A stretch of DNA of 64,000 nt from Dethiosulfatibacter aminovorans DSM 17477. GTDB taxonomy: Bacteria > Bacillota > Clostridia > Tissierellales > Dethiosulfatibacteraceae. Location: the NCBI RefSeq assembly GCF_900142005.1, contig NZ_FQZL01000005.1, forward strand, positions 186,001 through 250,000, in the 5' to 3' direction. Shown piece by piece: positions 58,514 through 64,000 of this stretch; the first letter of the stretch is position 1, and every line of letters begins with the position of its first letter. The translations under genes and the position numbers were made by a program. The notes beneath the pieces were generated by a model, which searched no databases, had not been told where the DNA came from, and saw only the letters and a program-made list of their open reading frames with translations.

Positions 58514-59266
58514 ATGAGAATGATAGTTGAAGGCGTATCATACGCCTATTCAAAGAGCAAGGTATTGAAGGATGTTTCCTTCGAGATAGGAAAGGGTGAA
58601 TGCATAGCCATATTGGGTACCAACGGGGTTGGTAAATCAACATTGCTTAAATGCCTGAACAAGGTGATAAAGGCTCAATCGGGAAAAATAACCGTGGGGA
58701 CCACCAATCTTGACAGTATGTCAGGGGACGAACTTGCAAAAGTCATAGGGTACGTTCCCCAGAATGGATCCTTTCCGGACAGCACGGTATTTGACGCCGT
58801 ACTTCTAGGAAGGAAGCCCTACATCAAGTGGGATGCAACAAAGAATGATCTTGAAATTGCAGAAAAAGTGATCAAGTCACTGTCTCTTGAGGAATATGCC
58901 TTTCGCAAGGTGAACCACATGAGCGGCGGAGAAATGCAGAAGGTGTCAATTGCCAGAGCCCTGGCCCAGCAGCCCTCAGTGCTTCTCTTTGACGAGCCGA
59001 CCAGCAACCTGGATCTTAAAAATCAGCTGGAGGTCATAGGCATAATCAAGGATATAGTCAGGGAACAGCAGATATCGGCTGTTGTCACCATGCACGATTT
59101 GAGCCTGGCATTGAGGTTCGCCGACAAGTTCATCATGATGAAAAACGGAAACATATATGCCATGGGCGGCATGGAGATAATCACTCCCGAGAACATATTG
59201 GAAGTATATGGAGTGAACGTATCCATTGAGGAATACAACGGACACAAGGTAGTAATTCCTAATTAA
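58514..59266 (+). CDS. ABC transporter ATP-binding protein (FepC/BtuD type)
   Basis: A 250-residue ATPase with Walker A GTNGVGKST, the signature MSGGEMQKVSIARALA and Walker B VLLFDEPTSNLD followed by VVTMHDLSLALRF. It energises the FecCD permease, to which it is joined by two bases of spacing. The carried cargo cannot be told from the ATPase. Confidence 0.9.
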   Translation: MRMIVEGVSYAYSKSKVLKDVSFEIGKGECIAILGTNGVGKSTLLKCLNKVIKAQSGKITVGTTNLDSMSGDELAKVIGYVPQNGSFPDSTVFDAVLLGRKPYIKWDATKNDLEIAEKVIKSLSLEEYAFRKVNHMSGGEMQKVSIARALAQQPSVLLFDEPTSNLDLKNQLEVIGIIKDIVREQQISAVVTMHDLSLALRFADKFIMMKNGNIYAMGGMEIITPENILEVYGVNVSIEEYNGHKVVIPN

Positions 59267-59267
59267 A

Positions 59268-59412
59268 TTTGAACAAGAAAGCGGCTTTGCCGCGTTAACC
59301 GTGTTCACGCTTCATGTGAACGAAACGGTTATTAAGAGGTCGTAGAAAGTTTCCTTATAAGTGTAATACCAACGCTTCAAGGGATTACACATTTTTAACT
59401 TTCTTAGACTAT
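59268..59412 (+). repeat. structured intergenic element, copy 2
   Basis: A 145-bp element from AACAAGAAAGCGGC to CTTTCTTAGACTAT lies between the ATPase and binding-protein genes. It shares nearly every base with copy 1 and folds into the same stems. Its 5' ATAG is TTTG, whereas copy 3 keeps it. Confidence 0.8.
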
Positions 59413-59453
59413 ATGAAATTGTTTATAAAAAAGACTACGAGGAGATAATTGAA

Positions 59454-60548
59454 ATGAAGATGAGAAGAATATTAACGATTTTAGTTGTTGCGGCAATGAT
59501 GTGTTCGGCACTTGCCGGATGCAGCAAGGGAGACGCCCAAAGTGGCGTTGCAGTCAAGGACATACTGGACCGCGAGGTATTGATACCTGAAAATGCGGAA
59601 GAGTTTGTTTGCATAGGACCTGGATGCTTGAGGCTTTACACTTATGTAGCCGATGCTGAAAAGCTTGTCGGTGTTGAGGACATGGAGAAGGATGACATGG
59701 GACGACCATACAGGATGGCACATCCGGAATTCGGAGAAATGGAGATAATAGGAGCAGGCGGACCCAGGAACGCTCCAGATGCGGAGAAACTTCTTGTAGC
59801 GGATCCTGACGTAATATTCACCACATACAATTCCGATGCTGCAGCAGTGGACGAGCTGCAGGAAAAAACCGGAATTCCTGTCATAGCCCTTGGCTATGGG
59901 AACACTGCGGTATTCGATCCGGTGGTAAACAAGTCAATCGAGATCATTGGTGAAGTGACTTCCAACCAGGAAAGGGCATCGGAAGTTCTTGCCTACTTTG
60001 ACGAGTTGAAGGCGGACATGGAGAGCAGAGTTGAAGGCGTTTCTGAAGAAAGCAAGCCCACTGTATATTTGGGAGCACAGTCCATGAGGGGAATGCACGG
60101 TATTGAAAGCACCAGCGGTAACTTCTCGCTCTTCAATGCCATTGGAGCCAGGAACGTAGTGGACGAAGCGGGAATCAGCGAATACATCATGCTCGACAAG
60201 GAAGCCTTGCTGGAGATGGACCCTGAGGTGATTTTCATCGATGCAGGCGGACTGTCACTGGTTATGGAGGACTATAATTCCAATCCTTCATATTATGAAG
60301 GGCTTCAGGCTGTCAAGAACGGAATGGTGTTTATGGAACTTCCATACAACTACTATTCGACAAACATCGACACAGCCATTGCAGATGCGTATTTCATGGG
60401 TTCCGTGCTTTATCCTGACCAGTATTCCGATGTGGACCCTGCTGAAAAATACGATGAAATAACTGAAAAGCTCCTGGGAGTGTCCTTGTATGATGGAGTT
60501 GCCGAAGACTACTATGGCGGTTTCCAGCAGGTCATTCTTGGGGAATAA
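59454..60548 (+). CDS. ABC transporter substrate-binding lipoprotein
   Basis: A 364-residue lipoprotein with a signal peptide and lipobox LAGC (Cys23). The FepB/TroA-like fold starts at VAVKDILDREVLIPENAEEFVCIGPGCLRLYTYVADAEKLVGVE. It should bind the cargo for the FecCD permease, perhaps a nickel or iron complex. It is flanked on both sides by copies of the structured element, so its expression may differ from that of the permease and ATPase. Start ATG 59454 has GAGGAG. Confidence 0.88.
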   Translation: MKMRRILTILVVAAMMCSALAGCSKGDAQSGVAVKDILDREVLIPENAEEFVCIGPGCLRLYTYVADAEKLVGVEDMEKDDMGRPYRMAHPEFGEMEIIGAGGPRNAPDAEKLLVADPDVIFTTYNSDAAAVDELQEKTGIPVIALGYGNTAVFDPVVNKSIEIIGEVTSNQERASEVLAYFDELKADMESRVEGVSEESKPTVYLGAQSMRGMHGIESTSGNFSLFNAIGARNVVDEAGISEYIMLDKEALLEMDPEVIFIDAGGLSLVMEDYNSNPSYYEGLQAVKNGMVFMELPYNYYSTNIDTAIADAYFMGSVLYPDQYSDVDPAEKYDEITEKLLGVSLYDGVAEDYYGGFQQVILGE

Positions 60549-60567
60549 TGCTTGCGAGAATTAAACA

Positions 60568-60710
60568 ATAGAACAAGAAAGCAGCTACGCTGCGTTATAC
60601 GTGTCATGATAATGTAATTTACACGTATATTTAGAGGTCTAAGAAATTATCCTTATGAGTGTAATACCAACGCTTCAAGGGATTACACATTTTTAAATTT
60701 CTTAGACTAT
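60568..60710 (+). repeat. structured intergenic element, copy 3
   Basis: A 143-bp copy from ATAGAACAAGAAAG to CTTTCTTAGACTAT type ends (here AATTTCTTAGACTAT) after the binding protein. Stem sequences changed but pairing was kept: GCAGC/GCTGC, ATACGTGT/ACACGTAT, AGAAATT/AATTTCT. The GTGTAAT/ATTACAC stem and AACGCTTCAA loop are identical to copy 2. Confidence 0.8.
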
Positions 60711-60712
60711 GA

Positions 60713-60758
60713 AAAAAGGGCAGCCTGAACTGTATTGGTTTGAGGCTGCCCTTTTTAA
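60713..60758. terminator. bidirectional intrinsic terminator
   Basis: AAAAGGGCAGCCT pairs with AGGCTGCCCTTTTT around a 15-base loop. It separates the ABC transporter unit from the convergent M20 gene. Confidence 0.9.
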
Positions 60759-60794
60759 TATTCGATTGATTTTTTTATTGTCTTTTCATTATTT

Positions 60795-62120
60795 CTACTC
60801 TCTACAGTTTTTTTCGATATCCAAGGTCAACAAAGTAAACAGTTTTGCGCTTTTTACCAGTACCTTCTCATCGATATCAAAATTTGAAGTATGGTGCCCG
60901 AGGGCTTGACTCTTGTCCAGTGAAGCGCCTAGAATAAAAAATATGCCTTGTCCGCCGTTCTTCTGCACCCTGTCCATCATATATGTGAAATCTTCACTTC
61001 CTATGGATTTGTTTGACTCTTCAATTAGACAGTTGAAATCTCCAAGACTGTCACCGATCCTTGCCAGTCTTTTTATGAGGCCGGGACTGGAATTGCCAAC
61101 GAGAGCTTCGCCTGAATAGCTGATTGAATAGGTTGCTTCATGCATTTCTGCAGCATGCTTGATAATCCTTTCTGCATATGTTTTGACATACTCGTTGATT
61201 TCCGTAGTCTGTCCCCTTGTTTCCAGTTTCATTGATGCTTCCTCCGGGATTACATTTCTGCCGGAACCCGACATCAAGGTGCCGACGTTGATCCTGCTGG
61301 CTCCGTCTTTATGACGTGGTATTGAATTCAGATTCAAGACTGCAGAACAGGCGGCCAGAAGGGCGTTTCTTCCCTCGTTTGGTGCGGCGCCGGCATGGGC
61401 GGGCAGACCCTTGAAGGATACATCAAGCTTTGAAGTTGCCATGAAGCCGTTTGTGCCGCATATGAGGGTTCCGTTTTCTTCGTCAGCCATTATATGGTTT
61501 CCCAGGACGTAATCAACATCATCCAGAATGCCCGCTTTTACCATTGACTTTGCACCGCGTACTCCCTCTTCGGCAGGCTGGAAAATCAATTTTATCGTTC
61601 CCAGACCCTTGAACCGGTCCCTGAAATTTGCCAACGTGTGTGCTACACCCAGTCCTATGGCGGCATGGCCGTCATGGCCACAGCTGTGCATGATGCCGTC
61701 GTTTGATGAATTAAAACTGAGGCTGAAAGGCAGGTGGTTTTCTTTAGTGCTTTCACTTACGCCTATGGCGTCTATGTCAAAACGCATGGCAACAGTGGGC
61801 CCTTCACCCAAATTCAATACTCCAAGAACTCCGGTATATCCGCCCTTTAACTGTTCCATGAATTCCTCAGGGGCGCCCTGCTTAAGGGCCCTGTAGTAAT
61901 TGCTGTCCAGAATTCCTGCTGAAGGAACTCCCATTCTGTCGGCTTCGGAAAAGATTTCCTTACCATACTTCACTTCGAATCCCAGTTCCAGGAGGCGTTT
62001 TGCAATTATTGACGCAGTCCTGAATTCAGTCCATCCAAGTTCGGGATATCTGTGGAAATCCCTTCTATAAGATATGATTTTGTCTTCAATATTGTTGATA
62101 TAATTTATGATTTCCTTCAT
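60795..62120 (-). CDS. M20D amidohydrolase (aminobenzoyl-glutamate/IAA-amino acid hydrolase-like)
   Basis: A 441-residue M20 amidohydrolase. DFHRYPELGWTEF at the N-terminus is the M20D signature, followed by SCGHDGHAAIGLGVAHTL, QPAEEGVRGAKSMVKAGI and a late GSEDFTYM segment; the metal site looks complete. It removes N-acyl groups from amino acids or cleaves amides such as aminobenzoyl-glutamate. It is divergent from a GntR gene across a palindromic operator. Different subfamily from the M20 enzyme at 13490. Confidence 0.85.
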   Translation of the reverse strand: MKEIINYINNIEDKIISYRRDFHRYPELGWTEFRTASIIAKRLLELGFEVKYGKEIFSEADRMGVPSAGILDSNYYRALKQGAPEEFMEQLKGGYTGVLGVLNLGEGPTVAMRFDIDAIGVSESTKENHLPFSLSFNSSNDGIMHSCGHDGHAAIGLGVAHTLANFRDRFKGLGTIKLIFQPAEEGVRGAKSMVKAGILDDVDYVLGNHIMADEENGTLICGTNGFMATSKLDVSFKGLPAHAGAAPNEGRNALLAACSAVLNLNSIPRHKDGASRINVGTLMSGSGRNVIPEEASMKLETRGQTTEINEYVKTYAERIIKHAAEMHEATYSISYSGEALVGNSSPGLIKRLARIGDSLGDFNCLIEESNKSIGSEDFTYMMDRVQKNGGQGIFFILGASLDKSQALGHHTSNFDIDEKVLVKSAKLFTLLTLDIEKNCRE

Positions 62121-62246
62121 TTTAAATCCTTTCGCTTCCTTAGGAGTATATTGTTTGAATTTTTGATAATCAACCCAAGAAGCTTGATTTGAGCATAATT
62201 ATACCACTAAGATGTATTGTCGTCCAGTAGCCGAATGAATCAATTA

Positions 62247-62256
62247 CGGTATACCG
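62247..62256. promoter_or_regulatory. palindromic operator between M20D and GntR genes
   Basis: CGGTATACCG is a perfect 10-bp palindrome containing GTATAC, fitting a FadR-subfamily GntR site. It lies in the divergent region and can serve both genes. Confidence 0.55.
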
Positions 62257-62271
62257 GGTTTTTTATTTATG

Positions 62272-62300
62272 TTGTATTAATCCTTTATTTGTGTTATCAT
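62272..62300 (+). promoter_or_regulatory. promoter of the GntR gene
   Basis: TTGTAT (62272-62277), 17 bases, TATCAT (62295-62300), about 40 bases before ATG 62340. Confidence 0.6.
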
Positions 62301-62339
62301 TAAAAAAACGAATCAATGAATCGATAAAGGAGAAACGAT

Positions 62340-63002
62340 ATGGTTGTGACAAAATCACTGCAACTTGTAGTATTTGAGCATTTGAGAGATAAAATAATCA
62401 ACGGAGAGCTAAGCGACAATGAAATATATTCAGAAACAAAACTTGCAAAGGATCTTGGTGTTTCAAGGACTCCTGTAAGGGATGCTATACACCGCCTTTC
62501 CCAGGAAGGCTATATCGACATACTTCCCAGCAAGGGATTCAAGCTCCATAAGATGTCGGTAAAGGATATAGAGGAAATATTTCAGGTAAGGTCTGCCATA
62601 GAATCATACTGTACTCTCTACATTGCAAAAAGATACGATGAGGATAAGGCAAAGGCATTGTTCAAGGAACTGGACAGGCTTAACAAGCTTATGGATAATA
62701 TCGTGAATTCAAGCAGGAATATAGACAGGTTCATAAAATATGATTTCCATTTTCACATGAGCATTGTCGAATATGCAGACAATTCGGTTTTCAAGAATAT
62801 ATTCGAGACATATACCTACAGAATACAGAAGCTGGCAAAGCTTTCCCTTGGACATGAGAACAGGATGGAGAACACCTGCAAGGAGCATTCAGATATCCTG
62901 GAAGCAATGAAAAGAGGAGATATTGACGAAATATACGATATAACCATGGTACATATGGAGACTCCGAAATATATAAATCTAAAGGATCTTGAAAATTTGT
63001 AG
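62340..63002 (+). CDS. GntR-family (FadR/FCD) transcriptional regulator
   Basis: A 220-residue FadR-type regulator with a winged helix (VVFEHLRDKIINGEL, GVSRTPVRDAIHRLSQEGYI) and a helical FCD effector domain, whose FHFHMSIVEYAD segment has metal-binding histidines. It is divergent from the M20D gene and likely controls it. ATG 62340 follows AAGGAGA. A terminator follows before the dihydroxy-acid dehydratase gene on the other strand. Confidence 0.88.
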   Translation: MVVTKSLQLVVFEHLRDKIINGELSDNEIYSETKLAKDLGVSRTPVRDAIHRLSQEGYIDILPSKGFKLHKMSVKDIEEIFQVRSAIESYCTLYIAKRYDEDKAKALFKELDRLNKLMDNIVNSSRNIDRFIKYDFHFHMSIVEYADNSVFKNIFETYTYRIQKLAKLSLGHENRMENTCKEHSDILEAMKRGDIDEIYDITMVHMETPKYINLKDLENL

Positions 63003-63052
63003 GCCCTGATTATTAGCCGTAGATTTGGAAGAGTAAAAGAACAATTAAGTAT

Positions 63053-63094
63053 AAAAAAATGGAAAGGACATTTAATACTCCTTTCCATTTTTTT
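63053..63094. terminator. bidirectional intrinsic terminator
   Basis: AAAATGGAAAGGA pairs with TCCTTTCCATTTT around a 10-base loop, with T-runs on both sides. It separates the convergent gntR and ilvD genes. Confidence 0.88.
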
Positions 63095-63114
63095 GTCTGT
63101 ATACTTGAAGGGAA

Positions 63115-64000
63115 CTAATCTCTTGTTTTAATAATCGCACCCTTGTCGGCGGATTCAGCAAGTTTACCGTATATATAAAGGTATCCTTCGCTGACTCTTG
63201 CCTTAGGTGCTGTCCATTTCTCGAGTCTTGACTTCATTTCCTCATCTGAGATTTCTATGTTGAGCTTTCTTTCAGGGATGTCGATTTCGATTATGTCGCC
63301 GTTTTCTACAACTGCAATAGGTCCACCTTCCTGTGCTTCAGGAGAGATGTGTCCTACAAAAGTTCCGTTGTTAGTTCCTGAGAATCTTCCGTCAGTTACA
63401 AGGGCAACCTTGTCTGCTAGACCCATTCCATAAAGAAGCTTCATTGCCTTGAACATCTCAGGCATTCCAGGACCTCCCTTAGGGCCCTCATATCTGATAA
63501 CAACAACCTGACCGGCTTTGACTTCATGTCTCATGATGGCTTCGTTTGCTTCCTGTTCTGAATCGAATACGATAGCTGGGCCTGTAAACTTAAGCATGTC
63601 TTCCTTGATTGCAGCAGGTTTTGTTACAGCTGTATTTGGAGCAAGGTTTCCGGCAAGTACTGCCAAACCGCCCATTGCAGAATGAGGATTTTCAAGTGTC
63701 TTGACAATCTCATTGTTTGGAGAAAGATATCCTTCCAGATTTTCGCCCATAGTTTTGCCAGTTGAAGTCATTACATCTTCATTTAGCATTGATCTTATTT
63801 CATTCATTACTACAGGAACTCCACCTGATTCATGGAAATCTATTACATTGAAAGTAGCAGCAGGATTCATTTTCGCTATTAGTGGAGTACTTCTGCTCAA
63901 AGTGTCAAAGCTCTCCATATCGAAGTCTACTCTGGCTTCATATGCTATGGCAGGGATGTGAAGAGCAGCATTTGTGGATCCTCCAATTGCAGAGCAAAGT
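63115..64000 (-). CDS. ilvD: dihydroxy-acid dehydratase, C-terminal part
   Basis: The frame is open to the window end. The visible part, about 294 residues, has the conserved SAIGGSTNAALHIPAIA near the edge, KGGPGMPEM and LVTDGRFSG, ending in the family C-terminus. IlvD is a [2Fe-2S] or [4Fe-4S] hydro-lyase of branched-chain amino acid synthesis; sugar-acid dehydratases share the fold, so substrate assignment is based on usual sequence form only. The N-terminal cluster ligands lie outside the window. Confidence 0.85.
   Translation of the reverse strand, partial: LCSAIGGSTNAALHIPAIAYEARVDFDMESFDTLSRSTPLIAKMNPAATFNVIDFHESGGVPVVMNEIRSMLNEDVMTSTGKTMGENLEGYLSPNNEIVKTLENPHSAMGGLAVLAGNLAPNTAVTKPAAIKEDMLKFTGPAIVFDSEQEANEAIMRHEVKAGQVVVIRYEGPKGGPGMPEMFKAMKLLYGMGLADKVALVTDGRFSGTNNGTFVGHISPEAQEGGPIAVVENGDIIEIDIPERKLNIEISDEEMKSRLEKWTAPKARVSEGYLYIYGKLAESADKGAIIKTRD

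Noticed and set aside
1-64000. tRNA, rRNA, transposase, integrase or prophage genes
   Set aside because: None was recognised on either strand. The three structured repeats are the only mobile-looking elements.

Overview
The window reads as chromosomal DNA of a strictly anaerobic, low-GC Gram-positive bacterium (Clostridia or Tissierellia-like). This rests on strong AGGAGG-type ribosome binding sites, clostridial promoters, Rex, a crotonyl-CoA/4-hydroxybutyrate fermentation cluster, a glycyl radical enzyme, ferredoxins and no aerobic enzymes. The genus cannot be read from the sequence. No rRNA, tRNA, CRISPR array, integrase or transposase was seen.

1-8.2 kb: a fermentation operon on the + strand (end of 4-hydroxybutyryl-CoA dehydratase, 3-hydroxybutyryl-CoA dehydrogenase, crotonase, CoA-transferase, an odd crotonase-like protein, thiolase), then a NifU-like protein, a FabK-like flavoenzyme behind a structured leader, and a YczE-like membrane protein. 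8.2-19.1 kb: a catabolic cluster with a divergent regulator, a YfcC/DcuC-type transporter, two tandem enolase-superfamily racemases, an M20 amidohydrolase, a class III CoA-transferase, and a glycyl radical enzyme of unusual active site (Cys-Val-Val) with a compact activase. 19.1-27.1 kb: a DUF4143 ATPase, a MerR/cupin pair, an Fe-S aldo/keto reductase, a frameshifted dihydrolipoamide-dehydrogenase-like gene, Rex and an ArsR-rhodanese protein. 27.1-31.9 kb (- strand): an AtuA-like split pair and a CitMHS transporter under a sigma-54 promoter, with the enhancer-binding activator next door. 31.9-41 kb: AprA/AprB-like flavoprotein and ferredoxin, GntR, a second DUF4143 ATPase, M42 peptidase, YheO-type regulator, amidohydrolase and SLC13 permease.

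41.2-60.5 kb is the most interesting part. An IclR regulator with four matching operators precedes a long + strand gene series: a quinolinate-phosphoribosyltransferase-like protein, a MoCF-domain protein with a His-rich tail, the lower meta-pathway trio MhpD/MhpF/MhpE, a ferredoxin-BFD protein, a divergent LarA (nickel-pincer racemase) homologue, UbiD, a MatC-like carrier, beta-carbonic anhydrase, UbiX and DUF3842. A promoter, a leader and a terminator-like hairpin follow, then larB-larC-larE (nickel-pincer nucleotide synthesis), an FmdE-like metal protein and a FecCD-type ABC importer. Read together, these genes look like a degradation pathway that needs two unusual cofactors, prenylated FMN and the Ni-pincer nucleotide, ending in pyruvate and acetyl-CoA, with a metal supply module attached. 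The substrate is unknown.

60.8-64 kb: M20 amidohydrolase, a divergent GntR regulator, and the C-terminal part of dihydroxy-acid dehydratase. Three copies of a ~144-bp structured element with compensatory base changes lie at 28.9, 59.3 and 60.6 kb.
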